From contig JAOHKZ010000011.1 of assembly GCA_028101545.1 (NCBI GenBank), positions 1-63,145 on the forward strand: 63,145 nucleotides of DNA, in the 5' to 3' direction. This stretch comes from Opitutales bacterium. Its GTDB lineage: Bacteria; Verrucomicrobiota; Verrucomicrobiia; Opitutales; Seribacteraceae. The notes beneath the pieces were generated by a model that saw only the letters and a program-made list of their open reading frames with translations, did no database searches and had not been told where the DNA came from. Numbering within the stretch: position 1 is the stretch's first letter; every line of letters begins with the position of its first letter. The translations under genes were made by a program, and so were the position numbers. Positions 26,047-34,511 of the stretch are shown piece after piece.

Positions 26047-27395
26047 GATTCCTGGACCTTAACCCCCACGGTGGGATAGGAGCAAATTGCACCGTATGCG
26101 AGTCCGGAGGCTTTCGTTTTGCAATCGACTCGGGACTTCACCCAAAATTCGCAGGTCTTGAATCAATTCCGTCTCATTCAGAAATTGAGCGGGACTCGCT
26201 CGACTTTATTATCCTTACCCACTGTCACTTGGATCATCTTGGCAGTCTCCCTCTTCTCTCAAGGCAACATCAGGATGCTCCAGTCCTGCTCAGTTACCCT
26301 AGTTCGATTCTTGCCCGAAGAATGTTATCCAACTCGATCTCGGTCATGAAGAGACAAAGGAACGAGCTAAACCTGAGAGAGCTTCCACTCTACGGGAGGG
26401 GTGATCTTTCCGATTTGTTTGATAGAATGAGAACTCTTTCTATCCAACAACCATTTACCCTTGAAAAGGACGGACGATCGATAGAAGTAACTCTCCATCA
26501 TGCGGGTCATGTTGCCGGTGCTGTATCAGTAGAAATTAAAACTCCCAAGGAACGAATTTTATTTACAGGAGATATTCTATTTGATGGTCAACGTACACTA
26601 GATGGAGCACAACCTCTTTTGGACAAAGTGGATACACTGGTAACTGAAACCACTCGTGGTCTCTCCGCCCGCAACCCTTCCCGGCAGCGCGAAGCAGAAA
26701 TTGTTAACCTGCTTGAGGAATCAAGAAAAGCAATATCCAGGGGTGGATCCGTACTCATTCCTGTCTTTGCTCTTGGACGCATGCAGGAAATGCTTGTTGT
26801 TATTGATGAAGCGATTAAAAGAGGTGCGATTCCTAAAGTCCCTGTCTTTTGCTCGGGCTTGGGCATGGATTTAGTTAACCACTTTCATGAAATTTCTAAA
26901 AATACGAATCGTATTCGATTCAACCGGAAAGTTTTAAGAAGTTTAGGTGCTCGACCATTGCCAAGGAAATTAGAACCTGGACGAGAACCTCCGATGCAGG
27001 GAATCTACTTAGTCAGCAGTGGTATGCTGGTTGAACAGACACCTTCCTATGTTATGGCGTCCTCCATGCTTGGCGATGATCGAAATTGCATTCTTTTTGT
27101 GGGGTATTGCGACCCTAGTACACCTGGTGGTAAACTCCTAGAAAGTGAACATGGTGAACCTTTTGAATTTGAGGTCTTTAATCATGTGGAACCTATTCGT
27201 GCAAAAATTAAACAATTTGATCTGAGTGGACACGCAGACAGAGAGCAACTTGTTGCATACGCAGAAAAACTCTCGCCTAAAAATATTTTCTTACACCACG
27301 GCGACCCAGAAGCCCGTGAATGGTTCGCTAATGCACTTCAACCGATTGGTGCAAAAATTATTAATCCAGAACCCCTACAATTTTATGAAACCTGA
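26043..27395 (+). CDS. Metallo-beta-lactamase/beta-CASP RNA nuclease
   Basis: 450-residue protein of the YSH1/CPSF73-like beta-CASP family. The zinc motif HCHLDH is at 60-65, with further ligands in HHAGHVAGAVS and LFTGDILFDG. The beta-CASP insertion and C-terminal motifs appear as PVFALGRMQEMLVVIDEAI and DLSGHADREQL, ending FLHHGDPEA. It probably cleaves RNA endo- or exonucleolytically. Its ATG overlaps the apaG stop by 4 bases, and its last 11 bases overlap the start of rph, so it is tightly coupled to a 3'-exoribonuclease. Confidence 0.9.
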   Translation: MRFLDLNPHGGIGANCTVCESGGFRFAIDSGLHPKFAGLESIPSHSEIERDSLDFIILTHCHLDHLGSLPLLSRQHQDAPVLLSYPSSILARRMLSNSISVMKRQRNELNLRELPLYGRGDLSDLFDRMRTLSIQQPFTLEKDGRSIEVTLHHAGHVAGAVSVEIKTPKERILFTGDILFDGQRTLDGAQPLLDKVDTLVTETTRGLSARNPSRQREAEIVNLLEESRKAISRGGSVLIPVFALGRMQEMLVVIDEAIKRGAIPKVPVFCSGLGMDLVNHFHEISKNTNRIRFNRKVLRSLGARPLPRKLEPGREPPMQGIYLVSSGMLVEQTPSYVMASSMLGDDRNCILFVGYCDPSTPGGKLLESEHGEPFEFEVFNHVEPIRAKIKQFDLSGHADREQLVAYAEKLSPKNIFLHHGDPEAREWFANALQPIGAKIINPEPLQFYET

Positions 27396-28161
27396 TAATT
27401 CCGAACAATCCCCTCTAGCAGAACAACTCGATCAAGTTTTCATTCGCCCGTCAGGACGAGAAATTGACGAGATGCGTAAAGTTACATTCCAAACTGGAAT
27501 TGCCCCCCATGCCAATGGATCCGTACTCTGCTCCTACGGAGACACCCAAGTTATTTGTGCTGCGATGATAGAAGACCGGGTACCAGGATGGATGCGTCAG
27601 CAAAAGGTTGGCGGCGGATGGCTTACTGCAGAATATAGCATGCTCCCCTACTCAACTCTTAGCAGAAAAGACCGTCCCATAAGTAAAGGTAAACAGGATG
27701 GACGCAATATTGAGATCCAGCGTCTAATTGGACGTTCTTTACGAGCTGTACTTGATTTAAAGAAATTCCCGGACAAAACACTTTGGATTGACTGCGATGT
27801 CCTTAGGGCTGACGGGGGTACCCGTACGGCATCCATTACAGGGGCATGGTTAGCAACGAGGATAGCAATCAATGGACTACTTAAAGATCAAAAACTTAAA
27901 GAGGACCCAATACTTGATCATCTAGCAGCAATTAGTGTGGGCGTTTACAATGATCGATGTGTTCTCGACTTGGACTACCCTGAAGACAGAGATGCTTCAG
28001 TTGATGCAAATGTAGTTATGACTGGCTCTGGCCAATATGTGGAGATTCAATCATCAGGTGAAGAGGCAACCTTTTCACGAACTCAACTTGATGAACTGCT
28101 TACACTTTCTGAAAAAGGGATCAGTGAACTAGTCGCCTTGCAGAAGAGCGAACTTGGCTAA
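27385..28161 (+). CDS. rph: Ribonuclease PH
   Basis: 258 residues from ATG 27385, giving MKPDNSEQSPLAEQLDQ; longer frames lie inside the nuclease gene. It is a phosphorolytic 3'-5' exoribonuclease that trims tRNA 3' ends. Motifs: GSVLCSYGDTQVICAAMIE, GGGWLTAEYSMLPYST, RPISKGKQDGRNIEIQRLIGR, DCDVLRADGGTRTASI and DLDYPEDRDASVDANVVMT. The length and residues are standard. It shares 11 bases with the beta-CASP gene, so apaG, nuclease and rph are probably one transcript. Its 3' end lies 6 bases from the convergent GYF protein. Confidence 0.96.
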   Translation: MKPDNSEQSPLAEQLDQVFIRPSGREIDEMRKVTFQTGIAPHANGSVLCSYGDTQVICAAMIEDRVPGWMRQQKVGGGWLTAEYSMLPYSTLSRKDRPISKGKQDGRNIEIQRLIGRSLRAVLDLKKFPDKTLWIDCDVLRADGGTRTASITGAWLATRIAINGLLKDQKLKEDPILDHLAAISVGVYNDRCVLDLDYPEDRDASVDANVVMTGSGQYVEIQSSGEEATFSRTQLDELLTLSEKGISELVALQKSELG

Positions 28162-28167
28162 ATTCAA

Positions 28168-30159
28168 CTAAAACGGAAATTCTTTCTCAGTAGATTTGCC
28201 CACAGAAGGTTCCTCAAGTAATTCACCAGTCTCTACTTGGAGAAAACGAATAAGAGTTTTCTCACCCAGGGGAGAAACTCCGGCAAATTTAATACTGACA
28301 CTGGGGTAAAGAAATGAAGCACCATTCGGAGAAACCTTATCCGAAAATATAACCAAATCAGAGTAGGTTCTTATCATTAATGTTCCGTTTTTCGCTTCCT
28401 TAAACCCTGCCCGTGCATCTGCCAAAACCTGGAAAAATGGACCAATTTTTCTATCACGGGCCTTTTGCTGACTAAAAGTATATGAAACCTCCTCGTCCAT
28501 GGTTTCAAATATCGACTGCCCCTGTGGGTTAATCTTTTTCACCTTCTTTTCAATAATCTCTTTAAAACTGAGTTCTCCATTAATAAATTGAAGATTGGCT
28601 GACTTAGCATCTTCCGCCTTCTCGCTCAGTTCATCCCATATTTTTCTTTCCACAAGTCCTTGTACACTATCAGTTTCCATCATAAACTGCAGGCCAATGG
28701 CAGAGAATAAACTTTTTAAATCTTCAACCACCAAATCTCGACTCTCCCCCTGCAGTGAACCTAGGAACTCATGAGCAAATTCCTTTTTATTCAATGTAAT
28801 GGGACCGAAGCTTACTGACTCCGGCAAATCACTTAATGCAAAGACTCCATCCTCAAAGTGAATGGAAATACCCCATTTGTTATTAATTCTTTCAAGCAAA
28901 ACCATTACATCACTTAGGGCACTTGGGTCTCCACGGGCGTGCCTGAATAAAGTGAGTCCTAATTCAGCAAAAACTTCATGTCCTTCAATTTTACTTTTTT
29001 CAAATCTTTCCTGTATAAATTTCACAACCTCACTAGTTGTCCCAGCCCTGGAATTCCATATTTCTTCATTATCAGCTAATTTTAAAAGGTTTACCAAAAC
29101 AGAATCACCTTCAGGCACATCCTCCAATTCTTCATCCATTGCAGGATCAAGTGGAGGAACCTGTGGTATTAATTCACCATCTTCATAAAACTCTTCAGTG
29201 CGGTCTAATCCATCCTCGGACCAAAGAATTCTTCGACCATCTAATTTCCCATTTTTGTAAGTACCCTCATCGAATTTCTGTCCATCCTTGGTCCAATACG
29301 AATAAGGCCCGCTCTTTAAACCTTTCATATAAAAAACCTGTTTAATTTTTTGGCCATTGTCATGCCATGAAACACTTTGTCCATGGAGTTTTCCATCAAC
29401 ATAAAAATCTTCAGCTGACTTTTGCTCGTTCTCATGCCAACTCGTTACAAGTCCATTGATAAGGCCTGTCCTAAAAGATGTCTCTTTTTTTGCACCACCT
29501 GACTGAAAATATTCAACTAGGATCCCTTTTCCATCATTAAGAGCAGTTTCCTTACATTTCTCTCCGTTTGGTTTCCATGAAAAACCTAAAACATATTTGC
29601 CGGCTTCAAGTTTCAAAAGGCTGCTTAACTTATCGCCATTAGGAAAATTTTTCTTGGCCCAACCTGAATATGGAAGATTCTCACCCTGACTTTCCATCAC
29701 CCCCTGACTCAATTGCAAAGTATCAAGAAGGATAGCCCGCGATGCTAGGTCTTTTATATTTATTACTTCACCTGGTTGTTCTTTAACAACCTTCGTAGTT
29801 GGAGTCTTAGATGAGTTATTGAACTTGAGGAATGCAAATAATCCGCCGCAGATAAAAAGGAGCAGAAAAAGAATAACAGTAAGTATTACATTCAGAGACA
29901 TTCCTGTTTTTTTAGCCATGATTATTTTTCGCCCTCCATTCGTGCCAACTTCAGGGTCCGCAGGTGAACCAATTCCCAATAACTCCGCTACACTTAACCA
30001 CTCTTCTTCACCAACTAAGCACGCAGGATTTTCCATGTCGAGATCTCCCGATTTTTCCAAGAGTCTAATTTCATCCAGACTGTAAGGGCCTACATTTTCT
30101 CCGTTTTGATTAACCCAGTATTGTGAAGAATTATATGACATAGATACTTTTTTTATCAT
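28168..30159 (-). CDS. GYF_2 domain, membrane-anchored YwqK/MORN-like repeat protein
   Basis: 663 residues. An N-terminal GYF_2 domain (about 10-65: YWVNQNGENVGPYSLDEIRLLEKSG) is followed by one membrane helix (about 90-110). Residues about 185-325 hold short repeats of the YwqK/MORN type (GLVTSWHENEQKSAEDFYVDGKL and relatives), which form beta hairpins. The C-terminal half, about 340-663, is unrecognised. The first Met (30159) or Met7 (30141) could be the start; neither has a clear binding site. This eukaryote-like mix is common in PVC bacteria, function unknown. The 118 bases upstream (30160-30277) hold no recognised gene. Confidence 0.8.
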   Translation of the reverse strand: MIKKVSMSYNSSQYWVNQNGENVGPYSLDEIRLLEKSGDLDMENPACLVGEEEWLSVAELLGIGSPADPEVGTNGGRKIIMAKKTGMSLNVILTVILFLLLFICGGLFAFLKFNNSSKTPTTKVVKEQPGEVINIKDLASRAILLDTLQLSQGVMESQGENLPYSGWAKKNFPNGDKLSSLLKLEAGKYVLGFSWKPNGEKCKETALNDGKGILVEYFQSGGAKKETSFRTGLINGLVTSWHENEQKSAEDFYVDGKLHGQSVSWHDNGQKIKQVFYMKGLKSGPYSYWTKDGQKFDEGTYKNGKLDGRRILWSEDGLDRTEEFYEDGELIPQVPPLDPAMDEELEDVPEGDSVLVNLLKLADNEEIWNSRAGTTSEVVKFIQERFEKSKIEGHEVFAELGLTLFRHARGDPSALSDVMVLLERINNKWGISIHFEDGVFALSDLPESVSFGPITLNKKEFAHEFLGSLQGESRDLVVEDLKSLFSAIGLQFMMETDSVQGLVERKIWDELSEKAEDAKSANLQFINGELSFKEIIEKKVKKINPQGQSIFETMDEEVSYTFSQQKARDRKIGPFFQVLADARAGFKEAKNGTLMIRTYSDLVIFSDKVSPNGASFLYPSVSIKFAGVSPLGEKTLIRFLQVETGELLEEPSVGKSTEKEFPF

Positions 30160-30277
30160 CTAGCACCAGCACTTGCAAGATTGAGATATGCTCTCAATGT
30201 ACTTAAAAATGAATGATACAAGTATGAATAACAACTATAATGAAATTAGTAAGTTTAGTTCAAAAAAATGCCTAACC

Positions 30278-30937
30278 TCAAAAACGATTCAGTTCATCTT
30301 TGTGCCTTTCATAAGCCTGTTTACCTCCATGCAAGCGGAGACGATCAAAAACTTTCGGGTTGGAAGGTCTGCGAAAAATCATCTCAATGTGCTTTAAAGA
30401 CTGGGGGAAAAGATCACTGTGTGAACTAAGAAAAAATGAATTTTTTTCCATGGTTCGAACGATTTGATTTTCTACTTTTTTTCGATAATCCGGACCTGGA
30501 AGAATACAGTCTTCAATTCCGCACGCCATTATACATAATAGATCATCAGGCTCCTCCTCAAGATAAGCCAACATATCCTTAGCTACAATTTTGTATGGAA
30601 TTCTATAACTTAACCCGTTGTTTTTTGATAGATGGGATAAAATCGATTTTTCTTGAATATCATGGTAGAAGGGTTCAACTGCGACAAAGTTTTTAGCACT
30701 ACAGGTACTTGCTAGAGCATAACCATAAGACATCATTCCTGCTCCCAGTTCAACCACTCGTCTTCCCTTGAGCAGAGAGTGGAGTATTTTTCCTTTTGGC
30801 GTAAAGGACCATTCAAAAAGGGCTCGCGTAAACTCTCCTCCCGGTGCAGCAAAACCTGTCCCCTCGTCTCGCGAATGACTGAGGCGAACACGCCAATCAC
30901 GAATTCCTTCTAGCTTCGAATGGCTTTGATAGTTCAC
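30278..30937 (-). CDS. Class I SAM methyltransferase-like protein
   Basis: 219 residues. The centre carries a motif I-like segment RRVVELGAGMMSYGYALAS (about 58-76), followed by an acidic position in FVAVEPFYHD, which fits a Rossmann-fold SAM-dependent methyltransferase. The rest has no motif I can assign, and no substrate-specific signature is visible. It lies 5 bases downstream of the prenyl synthase gene on the same strand, so it is probably co-transcribed. A role on an isoprenoid or quinone is possible but not shown. The substrate is unknown. Confidence 0.6.
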   Translation of the reverse strand: MNYQSHSKLEGIRDWRVRLSHSRDEGTGFAAPGGEFTRALFEWSFTPKGKILHSLLKGRRVVELGAGMMSYGYALASTCSAKNFVAVEPFYHDIQEKSILSHLSKNNGLSYRIPYKIVAKDMLAYLEEEPDDLLCIMACGIEDCILPGPDYRKKVENQIVRTMEKNSFFLSSHSDLFPQSLKHIEMIFRRPSNPKVFDRLRLHGGKQAYERHKDELNRF

Positions 30938-30942
30938 TGAAT

Positions 30943-31827
30943 TTAGAATTTCCTATTAAGCATATAATCGATCAATTCAGAAAGGAATCCGCTTTCTCCT
31001 CCAATAGAGGTAAGTGATTCAAGGGCTTTATCGGAGTGCTCTCGGGCTAGACGACGAGCTTCGTCCTTTCCCTTGAGAGAAATCCAGGTAACCTTTCCAC
31101 TCTGATTGTCGTGATGTGCATCCTTTCCAAGTTGATCACTTGTCTGAGTGATATCAAGTAAATCATCTACAGCTTGGAATGCCAAGCCAAGCGAATTCCC
31201 AACTTTACCAATCAGGGAAATTTTTTCCATATCTCTACCTTTTCCACCGATTCGAAATCCCATTTGAAGCGAAGCCTCGATCATTGCAGCCGTTTTATTG
31301 GTATGGATATAGGAAAGGATTTCCTCATCAGGAGTGCTTCCCTCGGCGAGGAGATCTTGCATTTGCCCACCAACTAATTTCTTACTACCCGAAGTGCGGG
31401 CAAGAATTTGAATTAAGTCGAGAGCTAATTCAGGATCGTCAAAGTAAAAAGAAGAAAGGATTTCAAAGGCAAGGGGTTGGAGGGCATCACCGGCCAGAAT
31501 TGCAGTAGCTTCATCAAAAGCTTTATGGCAGCTCGGTTTTCCGCGACGGAGATCTGAATTGTCCATTGCTGGAAGGTCATCATGAATCAAGCTGTATGTA
31601 TGAATACACTCAATAGCAAGTGCAGCTGGCATAGGATCAAGATCCCCTGGGAATATTTCGTGAGCAGCCATGACCAAGATAGGTCGTAAACGCTTTCCGC
31701 CTGCACTCATACTATGTCGGATGGCATGGTGGAGTTGCTTAGGTTGAACATGAGCAGCTGGTAATGCTTGATCAAGCCGGTTATTGATCAATTCCTGCCA
31801 GTTTTTTAGCTTTTTAATGAAATTCAT
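30943..31827 (-). CDS. Polyprenyl (farnesyl/geranylgeranyl) diphosphate synthase
   Basis: 294 residues, the IspA-type size. The chain-elongating enzyme condenses IPP with allylic diphosphates in the cytoplasm. The first aspartate-rich motif is DDLPAMDN (83-90) followed by LRRGKPSCH, the second is DDLLD (221-225), and GGKRLRP binds the diphosphate (44-50). The presence of two residues (Pro, Ala) between the paired and distal Asp fits the bacterial short-chain type making farnesyl or geranylgeranyl diphosphate; the exact length is not determinable here. It is followed closely by a methyltransferase-like gene. Confidence 0.92.
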   Translation of the reverse strand: MNFIKKLKNWQELINNRLDQALPAAHVQPKQLHHAIRHSMSAGGKRLRPILVMAAHEIFPGDLDPMPAALAIECIHTYSLIHDDLPAMDNSDLRRGKPSCHKAFDEATAILAGDALQPLAFEILSSFYFDDPELALDLIQILARTSGSKKLVGGQMQDLLAEGSTPDEEILSYIHTNKTAAMIEASLQMGFRIGGKGRDMEKISLIGKVGNSLGLAFQAVDDLLDITQTSDQLGKDAHHDNQSGKVTWISLKGKDEARRLAREHSDKALESLTSIGGESGFLSELIDYMLNRKF

Positions 31828-31867
31828 GACTTGCGAATTTTGAGCACCATGTCATATTCAATGGGTT

Positions 31868-32470
31868 ATGCCAAGTTTGGAAGCGGTGTGTGGGAAGCTT
31901 TTTGGTCACCCTGGTTGGGTGTCAAAAGTTATTTGGGGTGGTGCACTTTCTTTTATACCGATTCTCAACCTTTTTTCATTGGGATACCTTCTGAAATACA
32001 CCATTCAATTAAGGCAAAATAAGGATTGGGATTTGCCCGAGTGGAATGAAATGGAACCCATTCCACTTTTAACTGGTGGTCTGCAGGTATTCCTTCTACT
32101 TATAGCTTATTCAGGCTGTCCTATTTTATTTGGATGGTTAGTAAGTATGCTTTTAGACCTTATTACTTTTGGCTTTTTAGGAATTGTTAGCTTTGTCCCC
32201 CTTGTCGCAGGTGCATTCATTGCCCCTTTTCTTTTCCTTTCTTCTATGCATACATTTGTTCGAGACGGCTTATTCTCAGACGCTTGGAGGGTTAAACTTG
32301 TTATTGAGATTGCACGGGCAATGATTCCACAATTAATTTTACCTGTAATTGCATTTTGGGGAATCATTCTTCTCGCTCTCCCTCTTTATGGTTTCTCTTT
32401 TTTTCTTGGCACTTGGATACTCCTTGCCTATTCGAGTGCATGGAATTTCTCCAAGATGACTCAAAAATGA
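31868..32470 (+). CDS. DUF4013-family membrane protein
   Basis: 200 residues, mostly hydrophobic with about four membrane segments. The N-terminal region matches DUF4013: WVSKVIWGGALSFIPILNLFSLGYLLKYTIQL followed by LPEWNEMEPIPLLTGG, where the Pro-Trp and Gly positions are the family's conserved points. The function of DUF4013 proteins is unknown. The ATG at 31868 is in the 40-base divergent gap side facing the prenyl synthase. No strong binding site is visible. Confidence 0.75.
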   Translation: MPSLEAVCGKLFGHPGWVSKVIWGGALSFIPILNLFSLGYLLKYTIQLRQNKDWDLPEWNEMEPIPLLTGGLQVFLLLIAYSGCPILFGWLVSMLLDLITFGFLGIVSFVPLVAGAFIAPFLFLSSMHTFVRDGLFSDAWRVKLVIEIARAMIPQLILPVIAFWGIILLALPLYGFSFFLGTWILLAYSSAWNFSKMTQK

Positions 32471-32501
32471 TTCAATTAAGATATTAGAAATTATTTTAAA
32501 T

Positions 32502-32831
32502 ATGCCTACATACGACTATCAATGCCAGGACTGTGGTCACAAATGGGAATTATTTCAATCTATGAACGATTCTCCTGTGAAATCCTGCCCAAAATGTAAA
32601 AAACGCAAAGCCAAACGCCTTCTTGGACTCGGAGCAGGTATAATTTTTAAAGGCACAGGTTTTTACGAAACCGATTATAAAAACAAAAAACCTGAAAAAA
32701 ATAAGGGCGAATCTGGATCATCTTCCAAAGAAAAGTCAAAAGATAAAGGAAAAGCTAGTTCAAGCACTGAATCATCCAAGAAAAAAGAATCATCCCCCAA
32801 AAAAGAAAAAAGCAAGCCATCAACCAAGTAA
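32502..32831 (+). CDS. FmdB-family zinc-ribbon protein with Lys/Ser-rich tail
   Basis: 109 residues. The first 45 form an FmdB-type zinc ribbon (MPTYDYQCQDCGHKWELFQ, then SCPKCKKRKAKRLL) with two CxxC pairs that should bind zinc. FmdB-family proteins were named as a regulator of amidase genes but their role is unclear. Residues 63-109 are a low-complexity Lys/Ser/Glu tail, as is common in these genes. It is likely the first gene of a run with the DJ-1 and dehydrogenase genes. Confidence 0.88.
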   Translation: MPTYDYQCQDCGHKWELFQSMNDSPVKSCPKCKKRKAKRLLGLGAGIIFKGTGFYETDYKNKKPEKNKGESGSSSKEKSKDKGKASSSTESSKKKESSPKKEKSKPSTK

Positions 32832-32852
32832 TGTTCTCATATTGCTTATAAA

Positions 32853-33422
32853 ATGGAGAAAGAACCAAGCGCACTCGTCATCTTGGCAAATGGCGTTGAG
32901 GAAATTGAAGCAATAACTCCTATTGATTTACTAAGAAGAGCAGGAATTTCGGTCACCACATGTTCTTGTGAAAAAGAATTATCTGTTAAAGGGAGATCGA
33001 ATATTTCTATACTTGCCGACTGCCTACTCGAGGAAATTGAAAGTCAAACTTTTGATCTGTTGATTTTACCAGGCGGCCCAGCAGTTTTTGAACTCAGAAA
33101 AAAGAACACCATCCTTGAAATAATCAAATGTCATCAAAAAAAGAATAGATGGATAGGTGCGATTTGTGCAGCCCCTCTTCTTCTCCTAGATGCAAATGTG
33201 CTTGGCGATTTAAAATATACTGCTCATGCCAGTGTAGCTAATGAACTTCCCATGCTTATGAAAGAAAAAGATGTAGTTATTGATCAAAAACTTATCACTG
33301 CGACAGGAGTTGGCACGGCGGTTAAGTTTGCATTGGCTTTAATTGAGGTGCTAATCAACTCAGAAAATGCACGAACTATTGCTGACTCAATTCACGCACC
33401 CTTTCAATCTATATACAACTGA
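32853..33422 (+). CDS. DJ-1/PfpI-family protein (YajL-like)
   Basis: 189 residues, single DJ-1/PfpI domain. The nucleophilic Cys105 sits in the elbow GAICAAP, the supporting acidic residue is in NGVEEIE (Glu16-17), and LLILPGGPAVFEL precedes the elbow. YajL/DJ-1 members act as chaperone- or deglycase-like proteins protecting against carbonyl and oxidative damage, though biochemical activity is debated. It is 21 bases after the FmdB gene and 6 before the dehydrogenase, so one operon is likely. Confidence 0.88.
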   Translation: MEKEPSALVILANGVEEIEAITPIDLLRRAGISVTTCSCEKELSVKGRSNISILADCLLEEIESQTFDLLILPGGPAVFELRKKNTILEIIKCHQKKNRWIGAICAAPLLLLDANVLGDLKYTAHASVANELPMLMKEKDVVIDQKLITATGVGTAVKFALALIEVLINSENARTIADSIHAPFQSIYN

Positions 33423-33428
33423 AATCAC

Positions 33429-34472
33429 ATGAAAGCGTTTAGGAGATTTGCAAAAAAAGAACGTTCTGCAAAACTTGAAGAGATTTCAGTTCCAAAACCT
33501 GGAGCTAAGGAAGTCTTAGTTCAAGTTTCCCATTGTGGTATTTGTGGATCTGATTTGCATGCATGGCTTAATCATAAGGGATATGAATCAGTCTTAGCTG
33601 AAGTTACTTTTGGTCATGAATTATCTGGAGTCGTTACCGAATTAGGCAAAGATGTTGAAAAATGGAAATTAGGTGACCGGGTTGTCATGATTGCCCTTCA
33701 AACGGCTAATGACCCAAAGGATCCATTCTGCCAAAATGGTTTACCCCAACTATCCGAAAGACGTAGAGTCCAAGGCTTACACCTCGATGGCGGGATGGCC
33801 GAGTATGTATGCGTAAATGAAGAATTCCTCATAAAGATACCAACAAATATCCCAATGTCGCTTGCCGCATTAACGGAACCTCTGTCCGTGGCCGAACACT
33901 GTATTGAGAATCGCACTTCGATCAGAGACAAAGATCGTGTTATTGTTAGCGGCCCGGGGATCATTGGCATGCTCTGTGCAGTCTGCGCGCGGGCACGCGG
34001 AGCAGAAGTTCTTATTGTAGGAACTGAAAAAGATGAGGAGGTTCGATTAGCTACAGCAAAAAAAATTGGTTTTAAAACAATTACAGTAGGAAATAAATAT
34101 GCTCCTCTACACGAACAGACTAAAAATTATTTTCCAGATGGAGCTAATTCTCTTATTGAAGCTTCTGGAGCTTCCCATGCTCTTGGAGAAACTTGGCGCT
34201 CAGTTCAACCAAATGGAATAGTCACCGCAGTAGCTCTTTACTCAAGATCAATTGATTTTGACCTTACCCAATTTTTACGCAAACAGATAGATCTTAGGAC
34301 AAGTTATGCGTCATCTAAACCTGATTATCTCCGTGCATTTAAACTGATGGAAGCCGGACAAGTAGATGCTGATATAATGGTAAGTATTTTCGATTTAAAG
34401 GACGCAGAATCAGCTTTCAGAGAGAGTGAAAACCTCAAGGTTATGAAAGCAGTATTAAACTGTAGGAGTTAA
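33429..34472 (+). CDS. Zinc-type alcohol/polyol dehydrogenase
   Basis: 347-residue MDR dehydrogenase of the sorbitol/threonine dehydrogenase group. Catalytic zinc ligands are Cys36 (CGICGSDLHAW), His63-Glu64 (FGHELSG) and Glu150 (TEPLSVAEH). The NAD-binding loop is SGPGIIG (174-180). The lobe that normally carries four structural-zinc cysteines (about 90-110) has only one (PFCQNGLP), so the structural zinc is absent, as in some polyol dehydrogenases. The substrate is not evident. It closes the FmdB-DJ-1-dehydrogenase run. Confidence 0.87.
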   Translation: MKAFRRFAKKERSAKLEEISVPKPGAKEVLVQVSHCGICGSDLHAWLNHKGYESVLAEVTFGHELSGVVTELGKDVEKWKLGDRVVMIALQTANDPKDPFCQNGLPQLSERRRVQGLHLDGGMAEYVCVNEEFLIKIPTNIPMSLAALTEPLSVAEHCIENRTSIRDKDRVIVSGPGIIGMLCAVCARARGAEVLIVGTEKDEEVRLATAKKIGFKTITVGNKYAPLHEQTKNYFPDGANSLIEASGASHALGETWRSVQPNGIVTAVALYSRSIDFDLTQFLRKQIDLRTSYASSKPDYLRAFKLMEAGQVDADIMVSIFDLKDAESAFRESENLKVMKAVLNCRS

Positions 34473-34511
34473 AACTTCTTGTATCAAATAATTTATGTAC
34501 AGAAAGGCAGA

